DNA from: Gaeumannomyces sp. JS-464
Taxonomy: Eukaryota; Ascomycota; Sordariomycetes; Magnaporthales; Magnaporthaceae
Direction: 5' to 3'
NCBI GenBank assembly: GCA_002197995.1
Contig: NGZR01000002.1
Span: 6,820,001 to 6,884,000 of the forward strand
Length of the DNA stretch: 64,000 bases
The notes beneath the pieces were generated by a model. That model did no database searches and had not been told where the DNA came from. It saw only the letters and a list, made by a program, of their open reading frames with translations. A program made the position numbers and the translations under genes. Positions 49,019-58,057 of the stretch are shown here, piece by piece. Positions within the stretch are counted from its first letter, which is position 1. Every line of letters begins with the position of its first letter.

Positions 49019-49333
49019 TAGTTAAAAAAATTTTTAATTAATTAGTTAGTTACACCGTTAACTAAAACTGATTAAACTAAAATAGTTATAACTATAACTA
49101 ATAACTAATAATTAAATTCCGAACCCTGGTCGAGCTTCCCGTTGCAATACTAATCGTCCGGGATAAGCTCGAAATAGCAGACTTGGCCAAATCCAAAGGC
49201 CACCACCGGCAGGACGAATCCCCACGGTTAAAAGCAAGCTTAAACGTTGAAAATGCACTTAGCAAGGGCTAATCCCCCTCGGTTTTTACTATAAGCGAAA
49301 CCTCTAGGATCAAGCCGAGCTTTAATAGGACCA
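49019..49333. other. Boundary from AT-rich to GC-balanced DNA
   Basis: 49,019-49,110 is AT-rich with many short ACTAAT/AGTTAT repeats (possible hAT subterminal repeats). From about 49,115 (CCGAACCCTGGTCGAGC) composition changes abruptly to balanced GC. No gene recognised in 49,110-49,333. Confidence 0.6.
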
Positions 49334-49616
49334 TGTTACGACCAGGGGTCGCTCCCAACGCCTGGACAAGCGGGAGGGGTTTCTCCGCAGGAAGAGACGC
49401 CAAGTCACGTGACAGATTAGTCAGCAGGACCGTGCCTTTGTGGATTTGTAGCAGAGCAACAGATCCAAGGAGATCAGGAAATGGCGCATAGCAAAGGTCG
49501 TGAGAGTGAGTGAGTGAGTATATTTAACGTCGGTAAGTCGGGATCTACCAGTCCCTGCCTCCCAAGGGGCATACGACGTGCTAGCGCTACCTAAGCTAAA
49601 CATTAGGCTACATGTT
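49334..49616 (+). repeat. Divergent member of the TGTTACGACC LTR family
   Basis: Starts TGTTACGACCAGGGGTCGC. Like the LTR at 49,871 it carries a TCACGTGA palindrome, a GGATTTGTAGCAGAGCAACA unit and a TATATTTAA box. The right end is unclear and no target duplication is evident. Not RIP-mutated. Confidence 0.5.
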
Positions 49617-49870
49617 GCATCCGGCGGCTAGCAGAATTAAACCCGAAGGCACACGGAAGTCGGGCCGTATTACGGCGCTCCTTGTTAATGAGCGGGCGAT
49701 CGGCGGTAGGGCGTAAATACGCCGGGGCGTTGTAAAGCGCTGCGGGTGGTAGTGATGCTGTCGGCCGGCGGGTGTGCCGGAAAAGGGGTAAGGCCGGGTT
49801 TAAGCAGGGGGTTTTCGGGACCTCCCTTATGCCCGGCCGGGAGTGCGGGGGACTAACGAGCCTACTGTTG
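49617..49870. other. GC-rich spacer without recognised gene
   Basis: Contains a GTTGTAAAGCGCTGCGGG motif similar to GTTGTAACGCGCCGGGG at 50,284 beyond the solo LTR, so both sides may be parts of one disrupted GC-rich repeat. No coding domain seen. Confidence 0.4.
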
Positions 49871-50240
49871 TGTTACGACCAGCATGCAGGCCCCAGGACG
49901 GCAGGACAGGAAGGGCCCCAGGTGTGCCCCTGCCCCGCCTACGACACGTGGAGTCACGTGACCCGAGTAGGATCTGTGCATCTGTGAGCAGAGCGACAGA
50001 TCCAAGGACTACTGAGGCAAAGACAGCGTGTATATAAAGGATGGATTTCCTACTGTCTCAGGTAGCTTTGACTGAGGCTTCGGCATCAGTCAACCTAAGT
50101 TAGCTCCCAGGCATCCCCTGGGGCAAGCAATCAGATTGTCCTTCTAAGTCACGTGATCCCCTAAGCGCACCTAGACCCAAAATACTGTCCAGTCCAACCC
50201 TAAGGCGCCCTACCCTAGGAGCAGACCCCTGATTGTAACA
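49871..50240 (+). mobile_element. Unmutated solo LTR of the TGTTACGACC family
   Basis: 370 bp, TGTTACGACCAGCATGCAGG ... CCCCTGATTGTAACA. Two CACGTG/TCACGTGA boxes, TATATAAAGG promoter at about 50,031 and a transcription-start-like TTTCCTACTG. It carries one copy of the approximately 38 bp unit that is triplicated in the 23,800 and 27,555 copies. No matching target duplication flanks it (TGTTG against GCTGG), so one flank was rearranged. Shows no visible RIP. Confidence 0.85.
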
Positions 50241-50247
50241 GCTGGGA

Positions 50248-50250
<3 letters not shown>

Positions 50251-50282
<32 letters not shown>
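50251..50282. repeat. 32-base G homopolymer
   Basis: Uninterrupted G run after GGGAGGA, 10 bp right of the solo LTR. Strong potential for quadruplex structure, and length is uncertain in assembly. Confidence 0.9.
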
Positions 50283-50570
50283 CGTTGTAACGCGCCGGGG
50301 GCTTGGGGGAAGGGTAAGGGGAAGGGAAAAGGGAGGGCGTTATTGTGTTGCAGGGTAGGGGGGGTAAGGGAGGGGGCACCAGTGTTGGTGCCGGCGCTGT
50401 AGGATCCTTCCTGGCCCTAATCGGGCCCTGTCGGGTGTTGCGCGTTTCGCAACGGGGACGGCGTGTTCGCGTTCGTGTGCGCTAAAACGCGCGGGGGCCG
50501 GGGCGTTAGCAGCGCTCTCCTCCGGGCCGAGGGGCCGCTAAAGGGGGCGTGTGCCACCCTATTGGCTAAA
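50283..50570. other. G-rich segment between two G tracts
   Basis: About 290 bp, strongly G-skewed on the plus strand, with no recognised gene. Contains short palindromes such as GTTGCGCGTTTCGCAAC (about 50,437) and GTGTTGGTGCCGGCGC. Confidence 0.5.
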
Positions 50571-50575
50571 GGGGG

Positions 50576-50611
<36 letters not shown>
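50571..50611. repeat. G tract of 33 bases preceded by GGGGGGGA
   Basis: A second long G run, with the same arrangement as the one at 50,251: a short G run, one A, then 32-33 G with or without an extra GG. Confidence 0.9.
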
Positions 50612-50648
50612 CTACCAATGCCACCAACGCCAACCCGCACTGAGAATC

Positions 50649-51900
50649 TCACTCCTCATCCTCACCGAAGTCCGACATAAAATCGTCCGACTCGGCCTCA
50701 TCAACACGAACCATAATATTGTAAACCCCTTCGTCGCAAACTCCCAAGCAAGCACCAGCGGGAAGCTGGCGTACAAGCAGCGGAACTCCTGCTCCTACTC
50801 TTCCCAAAGCGCCTGGGCGAAATCATTTCACCGCGTGGCGGGATCCTCGGGCAACCTCAAGTCGCCGGTACGCGCCCGGCCGAAAGCGCGGAGGTGCACG
50901 CTGTTCTGCGACGTCCACCTGATGAAGATATTAAGGATGTTATCGGCAAAGAATCGGCGACCCCGGTCCAGATGTCGAAGCCAGCGTTGTAGTTACGCAG
51001 ACGAGGCTGCGCCGCACCCACAGGTTAGTCAAGATGCCGACAGCGGGAAATCGGAAAAGCTTACCTTGCAGAACGATAAGTACGTCTCGAAAATTCTCGA
51101 AGCGATCGTCCTTGGCGAAATACGAGTCGGCCAGCTCGCGGGCCTCGTTATACGCACGCGACATCTCGCGCACATTCTAGGCCTCGTTATGCGCACGCGA
51201 ATCACGCCGTAGTGGCGGACATTCTAGCAGAATGGACAATGCCATCAACAACAACGATACGCCAGGCGACCAACGGGGATAGACTTATGGCACGCGCGTG
51301 CTCCGCGCTAAATAGGCGACGCTGCTGATCGAACAGTGTGTGCGCCCGCACAAAACCGTTGAGAAGACCGAAGAGCAACTTGAAAGCTTCGCGCTGGCAC
51401 CTTTCGTCGAACAGATAGCAGTCCCTGGGGTCGATAGCCTTATTGGAGTTGCCCAGATACTCGTACTCGTCAGGGCGGAGCTGAACTATTTCCACGTGAT
51501 GGTCGGAGGTACGATAGAAGATCGCCTCTCCTAAAGCAAACAAATGGACCAGATTATCCAAGTCGCCGCGTATGAAAGGCGAGGGCTAGCCGGCGATAGA
51601 TCAGTAAGGCACGGATAGCACGGATAGGGGGATCACGGGACGTCGCTTACGGATCGCAAGGGTTATTGCGCTTGGAAAACTGGCTGCAGAGAGAAAACTG
51701 GGTGGCCCGACGAACACCAGTCCAGTAACACTCGAACGTTATGGCGTCAAGCATTTCTTCGGACGACGGCGGATCGGCGGCGTCTACCAAGGCTTTCATA
51801 GCGTCGCACATGGCGCGTATGCAAGAGATGCAGACACACGTGGTGAGGGCGTTACGGCCGAGGACGGCGCCGGGTCTGGACCAGACTTGCGCCATAGCTG
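50649..51900 (-). pseudogene. Multi-exon gene relic with RIP-type stops, function unknown
   Basis: Minus strand. Exon-like blocks: about 51,900-51,655 (ALVDAADPPSSEEMLDAITF, then CYWTGVRRATQF); 51,590-51,205 (GDLDNLVHLFALGEAIFYRT ... LRPDEYEYLGNSNK ... LLFGLLNGFVRAH); 51,175-51,065 (REMSRAYNEARELADSYFAK, DDRFENFRDVLIVLQ); 51,006-50,650. Introns look canonical: GTAAGC...TTACTGATC...CTAG (about 51,591-51,648) and GTAAGC...TGACTAAC...GCAG (51,007-51,064). Across the second intron the frame continues, but is cut by TAA (50,993), TGA (50,828) and TAG (50,795), each one transition from CAA, TGG or CAG. Phase does not match across the first intron. The end may be acidic (DDFMSDFGEDEE, stop at 50,649). 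I recognise no family. Confidence 0.45.
51170..51240. repeat. Imperfect tandem duplication inside the gene relic
   Basis: On the minus strand, TAGAATGT-CGC ... CGCGTGCG-ATAACGAGGCC occurs twice in succession (units of about 47 and 39 bp). It breaks the reading frame between two exon-like blocks. Confidence 0.6.
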
Positions 51901-52129
51901 CGATGGCGGGACGCTGGCGAAAAAAGGAGGCGATGCGAGGGGCAGCGTGCGAGAAGGCGAGGGATAGACGACATGTCGACGGCGTCAAAACGGGGAGGAG
52001 GCGGCGACGTGAGGGATATACAACGACCACGGGCTGACAGCCAAAACAAAGAGCCGAGCGGGCCACTGCCGCTGGTTGCAGCGGCGGTAGCAAAGGGAAA
52101 AAGCGACCCATCGCGCGGTACAAAGGAAG

Positions 52130-52540
52130 GCAAAGATAAAGTGATTACGGGCGGACCAGGACAAAGGAGCTATGAGGTGACAAGCCCGGCTGGGAAACGA
52201 CTTACTGGGCGCAGTTACGGCAGGACGAAAGCGGTTTATCGGTGTGTGAGTAAAGCCTGACAAAGAGGCCGGCCCGCGGGACACTACCGTTTCGACCATC
52301 GAGCCGTACATGAACGGGGATCTCGTTCGGCGGCTATATCGTTAAACTGCATCGGCCTGTTGCCAAAGCGTGAGGTGCGTCGGACTCGCCCTCTCCATGC
52401 CATTCTGGATTTTCAGCTTCGTGGATGTCGAGTTCAGCTTCTTCGAGATTATGCGGCGCGTGGTGATGTCCGGCTTGACGTTAATGGCCCTCAGAAATCC
52501 GACAACATAACGATTAACTCGGAGGCTATTATGAGCTGGG
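52130..52540. other. Spacer without recognised gene
   Basis: Short open frames on both strands overlap each other, and none has a recognisable domain or convincing composition. Confidence 0.4.
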
Positions 52541-52975
52541 TTTTTGGCTGGCTGGCTTTCCCTTCCTACATGTCCCTTTCTGCGCCCAGATCTCCCTTTT
52601 ACTTACACGTTCCGTATTTTGCTGCCGACTAACCTGGCTTCCCTCATTTTTGGCTGGTTGTCTTTCCATTCTACACTTCCTCGATCGCGGCCTTTCCCTT
52701 TCCACCCTATCCCTTGCTACTTGTCTCCCCCTTTACATACGTCCTTTGCTCTCCGCCTCCGTTCGCCTAAATGTCCCTTCCCTACCCGTGTGTTAGCTAT
52801 TTGCCTATCTTTTCCCGCACGTGTTTTTGCTACCCGCTCCCTCCCCAAATCCCACACCTCCCTCGCTGCCTCCCTTGGTGCCAATTTCCTTTTCTCCCCC
52901 TTTCACATTCCTAGTCTCTTTTTCTCCCATTTTCTCTTTTTTTTTCACATCCCACACATCCCGCTCGCAGCCTAG
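52540..52975. other. 435 bp pyrimidine-rich tract
   Basis: The plus strand is dominated by C and T (CCCTTTCC, TTTCTCCC, CACATCCC words), with very few G. Long pyrimidine tracts are common in fungal promoters and 5' UTRs, and would fit transcription to the right toward 53,073. It may equally be low-complexity spacer. Confidence 0.5.
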
Positions 52976-53072
52976 CAAACATACATGTTGTATCAAAGTC
53001 CTCCAGAAGCCCGACTAGAAGCAGCTGTACTACATCAACTTTTAGACGTCCTTTCTTTTTCTCACCTAGCCC

Positions 53073-53381
53073 CCGGGTCAGCGCATAGTCAAAACGGAAA
53101 GTCAAGCGGCCGATCCGCTCGAGGAGCTCGTCGATCCCCTGGCCGCAGCTTTTGCCGCCTTAGTGGTTGCAGGCTGTGCTGAACTAGCAGTTCTGGTTGC
53201 CAGGCATGCCCGGACGTTAGCTCCAGTGGCATTGCTTGGGGGAGTGGGCGTAAAGTTGGCACGGCATGTGTGGGAGCCTTGGCAAGACCGACAAGCTCGG
53301 TTAGCGCCAAAACTCTGGGTCGACGAGAAAAAGCACTTTGCTAGTCAGATTGGTCCCTCGCCACCACTTGGTGACTACTGA
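53073..53381 (+). CDS. Possible terminal exon of a small membrane protein
   Basis: A plus-strand open frame starting directly after a good 3' splice site (CTTTCTTTTTCTCACCTAG ends at 53,072) and ending at a TGA/TAG-type stop at 53,381. It encodes an acidic start (ADPLEELVDPLA), two hydrophobic stretches (AAFAALVVAGCAELAVLV and LAPVALLGGVGVKLA) and a charged tail with DEKKHFASQIG. A C/T-rich tract lies upstream. No homologue recognised and the first exon is not found, so the call is weak; an overlapping minus-strand frame exists. Confidence 0.25.
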   Translation, partial: PGQRIVKTESQAADPLEELVDPLAAAFAALVVAGCAELAVLVARHARTLAPVALLGGVGVKLARHVWEPWQDRQARLAPKLWVDEKKHFASQIGPSPPLGDY

Positions 53382-53399
53382 CTGCATGGAGATTAGGAA

Positions 53400-54810
53400 C
53401 GCTGCATCCCGAGGGACATAGGCTGGGTGCTGTCCGTTAGTAGGACCGCAAAAGGTCCAAAAAGCATTGATCAGAACTGAAATGGAGAGGGTTGGATTTT
53501 GGACGCCACTCTGCTGCTGCTTTGCTGCTCTGCTGCTGCTCGTCGCCCCTCGCGGCATGGCAAGGTGGCTCGGCGGCTTGTAGCAGCGGCCTGGTTTCTA
53601 TAGAAGTCGTCCGAGGAAATAGCCAGTGCTATAACATATAATACGCAGCATCCTATGAACTTCCCGCTTCCTTTTTACTACAGACAACCAACCATTCTAC
53701 AGGAGACGCAACATCTTGGAAGCTCCCCGTCCAGATTCATAGCATCTTGTGGCATACACAAAGGGAACATGGCGTGCCAGCGAGCCTTGCCAGCGTGCCT
53801 TGGCACAGTATATTGATGCGAGGGCTTCACAACGAGGATTTGTATGCATATATCCTCATACCAAATCCGGGACGCTGGCTACTGCTATTGTCGCCTATCT
53901 GCTGCTGTAGACGATTCCGGATATGTGGGCGTCCCACCAAACAATCCAAATGCGCAAGTTGCGCAGCGCAACTGCCTGGCACGAGAAGCAGATAAGCTGC
54001 TAATCCAGTCTCGTCTGCCACCGTTCAAGAGGCTACTGCTACAGTTCGCCGTGCTGCTGGACGGAGCTTCCCCTTGCAGGCGTCCCGCCAGCGAGCCAAG
54101 AACCTGTCTCGCTCCCGGCCTTGGCTTCGAACAGCCAGCCCGAGCTGTAGCCGGAGCTGGAGCTGGGCGTCATTTACGGAGTGTTTGTCGCCGAGGCCGC
54201 CGGTAGCCACGGACAATGCGACCAAATTCTCTACTAGCGTGACGGTGATCATTGCCGGCCTGCCTGGCTGAAGTTGGTCCCAAGACAGCGTGCCTTGAAA
54301 GGATAAGGGAGGGCCGTGGCAGATCAAAGGGACGGCAACAGTTGCGGGTCCTCAATCGGCATGGGGCTGTCTGCTTCTCCCAGGCAGGCCAACGACAAGC
54401 TGGAGGTCACGACAACAGGCTGGCGCTCGGCGCTAGTGGGACGTCTTACACATGTACGTCTACGAACCGCCGGTATAGTTAAAAAAAAACATGGAGTGCA
54501 AGGCCCGAGACGTCGGCAACGGCTTGCGCTGTTCAGGGTTGCAGGGACAAGGCGGATGAGGCCAACGCGCCCAGTCGGTCAGAGGATTCGAGTTGACGCG
54601 ATGCTTCCACTTAGCGCCGGCGTTCTCGGAGCTATGGGAGACGTGGTGACTGTGATTTAAAGGCTGCTTTTCCGTCGTCAGCGGAGGCACCGGATGGGCA
54701 TGCAAATATCACAACGAAGCATGTGGTGGGCGTGTTGAACATGTCGGCGGCGGCCCGTAATTGATGCCGCCCCAGCGCAAACATGGAATAACAACGGCAA
54801 AAAGCGCTGC
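53400..54810. other. GC-rich stretch without supported gene
   Basis: Many short overlapping frames, no recognised domain. Contains an imperfect CTG repeat (53,511-53,541). A plus-strand frame at 53,844-54,206 and a minus-strand one at 54,327-54,025 overlap each other in part, and neither is convincing. Confidence 0.4.
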
Positions 54811-54930
54811 ATGGATGGAGCTTTCCTATGGAACCACGCCGTGGGGTTCTCCCATGGAGCCCCGTCATGGAGCTCTCCTATGGAGCCCCGCTATAGAGCG
54901 CTGGCATGGAGCGCTGGCATGGAGCGCTAG
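54811..54930. repeat. Minisatellite of about 19-22 bp units
   Basis: Six or more imperfect units around ATGGAGC (CTATGGAACC, CCATGGAGCCCC, TCATGGAGCTCT, CTATGGAGCCCC, GCATGGAGCGCTG twice). Several units contain the palindromes GAGCTC or AGCGCT. Confidence 0.75.
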
Positions 54931-54934
54931 GTCG

Positions 54935-55700
54935 GCACGTTTAATGACCAATGGCTGCTGCTAACGGAACCTAGCACCATCGGAGCCAACCAGAAAATGA
55001 AACCGGTCCTTGCGGCTCCTGCGAAACCACAGTTCAGGAGCGGCAGGTGGACGCGACCAGGCTTGTCCGGAAGCGGCACTTAGGAGGCCGGGTGCCATGC
55101 GGGCAACTCCTAGCTCCTCCCCTCGGCTTTTCGGGTGTGGGAAAATGGTGGGTGTTCTCGTCGATGGGAGAAGATCAGAAGCATCGAGGCTTTGCTGATG
55201 TGCGTCAGGGGTTGGTCAATTGGGTCCTTCGCAGCTTGATATCGCCCTCGGAGTTCGAACGCATCTCGTGTGATGGCTGCATTGTCGATCTTGCTCGGTC
55301 GGTCATCGTCGCGGGTCGGAGGTCAGGTCTGTCCTGCGGATTGTGGAAGAGTGCATATCTTGTTAGCAAACAGATCAGACACAAAATCGGCCAGCCAAAG
55401 GGCCTACCTACCTGGGTGCCTGGGTACCTGGCGCGTATCGGCGCGACGCGCATTCCGCTGCGAGTGGAAGCGTGGGCCAGAAAGGATGATGGGCTGTCAC
55501 GGCGTTTGTGCTTGCTGGAATGCATGTGCCAAAGAATTGGCTTCGCAGGAGTGGAGCATAACGCGCATCCATTGCAGCTTTGCCGCCATTTGACCCGAGT
55601 CAATCGCAGCAGAGGATACGGGAAGCGAGAGTCGTGCAGGCAGCAGAGCTACCCAGTGCTGTAATTCTATTAAGCTCCAGCTGCATGCTCAGTGCTGGCC
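54935..55700. other. Stretch with overlapping open frames, no supported gene
   Basis: A 205-codon plus-strand frame (55,047-55,664) overlaps a 132-codon minus-strand frame (55,603-55,205). Neither shows a known motif. One could be real, but nothing in the sequence decides it. It is the region downstream of the methyltransferase gene. Confidence 0.35.
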
Positions 55701-55701
55701 T

Positions 55702-56583
55702 TCACGCTGCGCTACTGGAGCATCCAATCCAGGACCTGCGAGACCGCCAAAAAACGCCAGTTTGAAGCCTCCTTTCCCCAACGTCTCCTACATCCACCCA
55801 ATAACATCGCACTGCGTCACCATACACTACGCGTCCGGGTCGTCCCGCCACCCAATAAGCATATTTTTTTGCCTTCTCCTTGTCCTCCTCGCTAAAGCCC
55901 GCTGCCGCCCACTTTGGCCGCAGGGTCGGGTCCTCCATCTTGGCGATCCAGTTCTTGAAGCACCACTCCCTCCCCTCGACTCCCGAGTACACCCACGCCT
56001 GGCCCGACGACACGGCCACGTGCGCGAACCCGGCCTCGCGGTACAGCCGCGGCATCACTTCGGGCCCCACCGACTTGCCGTCCTCCACCAAATACCCGGG
56101 CTCAAGGCCCAGCAGCGCGCGGTTCGTGCGCCGGCCGAACCCGTCCCAGAGGCCCCGTGCCCGCGGGTAGTAGAGCGAATCGCCCGCGTCGCGCGTCGCC
56201 AGGATCCCGCCGGTCCGGAGCACCCGCCGCGCCTCGCCCATGGCGCGCTCGGCCTGCCCGGGGCCCGTCAGGCCCACAAACGTCTGGCTGGCGTAGACGA
56301 CGTCGAAGCAGCCGTTCGGGAACGGAAGCCCGCCCGGGTCCAGCACGTCGGCCACCAGCGGGCTGACCTTGGCCGCATATGCCGGCGGCAGGTCCGCGGC
56401 GGCGCGGCGGCGCGTCATGGTCACGCTAGCCTCGGACATGTCAACCGCCGTGACGGAGCGCACGAGCAGCGAAAAGCCCACGGTGATGCTGCCGTGCCCG
56501 CACCCGATGTCGAGCAGGTCGTGCCATGGCTGCAGGTGCGGGAGGAGGTGCGCGGCCTCGCTCTGTGCGGTGCGGACGTCCAT
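55702..56583 (-). CDS. Class I SAM-dependent methyltransferase (UbiE/COQ5-like)
   Basis: A 293-residue frame on the minus strand. Motif I LLDIGCGHGSIT (residues 23-34) binds S-adenosylmethionine, followed by an acidic ribose-binding position in VTAVDMSE (about 45-52), the LPFPNGCFDVVYASQ motif (about 90-104) that replaces the usual LPF-D-SFD, and ARRVLRTGGILATRD (about 126-140), the post-motif II/III strand. This is the Methyltransf_11/UbiE pattern seen in many fungal small-molecule methyltransferases; the substrate cannot be told. I chose the ATG at 56,583, but the frame is open upstream to a TAG near 56,640 and family members usually have 20-30 residues before LLPHL, so a short upstream exon is likely. 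Its GC content and codon use fit the flank and no RIP stops are seen. A plus-strand frame of 421 codons over the same DNA is its shadow. Confidence 0.85.
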   Translation of the reverse strand: MDVRTAQSEAAHLLPHLQPWHDLLDIGCGHGSITVGFSLLVRSVTAVDMSEASVTMTRRRAAADLPPAYAAKVSPLVADVLDPGGLPFPNGCFDVVYASQTFVGLTGPGQAERAMGEARRVLRTGGILATRDAGDSLYYPRARGLWDGFGRRTNRALLGLEPGYLVEDGKSVGPEVMPRLYREAGFAHVAVSSGQAWVYSGVEGREWCFKNWIAKMEDPTLRPKWAAAGFSEEDKEKAKKYAYWVAGRPGRVVYGDAVRCYWVDVGDVGERRLQTGVFWRSRRSWIGCSSSAA

Positions 56584-56599
56584 GGGTCTGGCGGCGGTG

Positions 56600-57625
56600 G
56601 CGGTGCGACCTATGCGGCAGTTGTAGATGCGGTGCAGTTGCTAGTGCAAATTTGGGTGCTGCTGCCCCGACGCCGGCATAGAGTGTGCTGCCATCGACGG
56701 GGAAAAAACAGCTATAGGGAGCTGCTATTCCCAGGGCGGCCGTTTCGTTCCGCCAAGTCCATGGCAGTGCAGCCGGGCCCGCAGGCCATGTCGAGCCGGT
56801 GGACGTTGGCCGGGGGGAACCGGTTTTCTGTCTGGTGGTCGCCGCAATGGCCTCAGATCGAGTCAAGTCGCTTTTTCGTAGACAAGGTTCATGCGCCGAA
56901 AACCACGGAGCCCACATGGAGCATCCAGTCGCGTAATTTGTATTTGGGACTTGGGGATAATCAGGTAGCTGGAAACAATAATGAGTTGGCCCCGGGCATT
57001 TCCCGCACAGCATCTATTTCTGCATGATATGATCCAGGCGGCGCCGTTGGTGTTGAGGAGGTTGGCAGCATCTGCTTTGCTGTCGACCACCTGACCAGGC
57101 CTTTGCCGAGCCAACTGCTGAGCGAACGGCTTGCCAGGCCCCAGCAGCCATCACGAACCGGACCTGAAAAGCGGCTGTGCAAATGCCGGACCGACCCGTC
57201 CAGCATTTGTCGTCTGAGGCTCTGTCTAGTATCTCACCCAGCCCCACACATCCCCAACTCCCGACACTTAATCCTGAGCCAACTGAGCTATCGCCACATG
57301 TCGCTATTACGACCAGGTTCATCGAGAGGTTGGCGCCGCCAACGAGGGCACTGTCCAGCTTAAAGGCTTCGAAAAACCGCGAAGGTCAAACGAAGGCCGT
57401 CACGAGGCGGAAAAAGGCAAGGCCGATAACGAAGCTGGAACGAACATTGCTGATAATTGTGAGCTTGAGAAAGACTGGTTTCCAGGATGGATCTGTCGAT
57501 GGCAAAAAAAACCAGTGGATATTTGTAGCCAGGCTTCTCTGGGCGGATTTTTCATCCATTTAATCACTTATGCCAGAGGCGGGGGCCTGGGATAGGTGGG
57601 ATAGGAAAAAGTCCATGTAATAGCT
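56600..57625. other. Upstream region of the methyltransferase; no other gene supported
   Basis: It probably holds the promoter and perhaps a first exon of the methyltransferase (56,640-56,790). Further right, short overlapping frames without motifs. Confidence 0.4.
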
Positions 57626-57629
57626 TTAT

Positions 57630-57865
57630 TGTTGATCCACGTGATCCAGCGCGTGCATCCAGAAAGGGCCCACGCCTCGTGGAGCAGCAGGCCGAGGGAC
57701 CGTGCGCTCCCACGAGCCTACAAAAGGGGATCTTGCGATCCCCTTCCTATAACTAGATTCCTTCCTAGACATGCACCAATACAGACACCAGTTACCAGAT
57801 CTATAGATCTTTGTTCTTTCCTTTTGGAGATCTCCGTGCCTACAGGAGTAACACTCCTACCAACA
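57630..57865 (+). mobile_element. Solo LTR with perfect target duplication
   Basis: 236 bp, TGTTGATCCACGTGATCC ... ACACTCCTACCAACA. It is flanked on both sides by TTTAT (57,625-57,629 and 57,866-57,870). Contains a hairpin GGGGATC-TTGC-GATCCCC (57,727-57,744), CCTATAA, and TAGATCTATAGATC-like pyrimidine-rich DNA expected of an LTR R/U5 region. No relation to the TGTTACGACC family. Orientation assumes the TATA-like CCTATAACTAG is read left to right. Confidence 0.8.
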
Positions 57866-57915
57866 TTTATCATTTATGCTATTGCGGTGCATGTGAAAAA
57901 GACCACATGGGCTAA

Positions 57916-57917
<2 letters not shown>

Positions 57918-57956
<39 letters not shown>
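57918..57956. repeat. 39-base A homopolymer
   Basis: An uninterrupted A run between GGGCTAACT and GGACACGAG. It could be the tail of a retroposed sequence, but no recognisable body or target duplication is evident. Confidence 0.85.
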
Positions 57957-57958
<2 letters not shown>

Positions 57959-58057
57959 ACACGAGATGTGATAAAGCGAGAAACTGCTAAAGCTGCTAAT
58001 ATGCAGTCACAAGTAGACACATTAGTAAAAAAAAACAAGGAAAGCACAAAAAAATAC

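Noticed and set aside
1..49110. Possibility that the AT-rich block is mitochondrial or a centromeric satellite
   Set aside because: It consists of identifiable nuclear transposons with target duplications and transition-only decay; no mitochondrial genes or satellite monomers are present.
50463..51212. 249-codon plus-strand open frame
   Set aside because: It translates the poly-G tract into poly-Gly and is antisense to exon-like blocks with canonical introns on the minus strand.
55762..57027. 421-codon plus-strand open frame
   Set aside because: It lies antisense to the methyltransferase, whose motifs are clear; the plus-strand frame is Arg/Pro/His-rich, as expected from a GC-rich shadow.
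57305..57320. TATTACGACCAGG as another LTR start
   Set aside because: Only about a dozen bases match the TGTTACGACC family; the following sequence does not.
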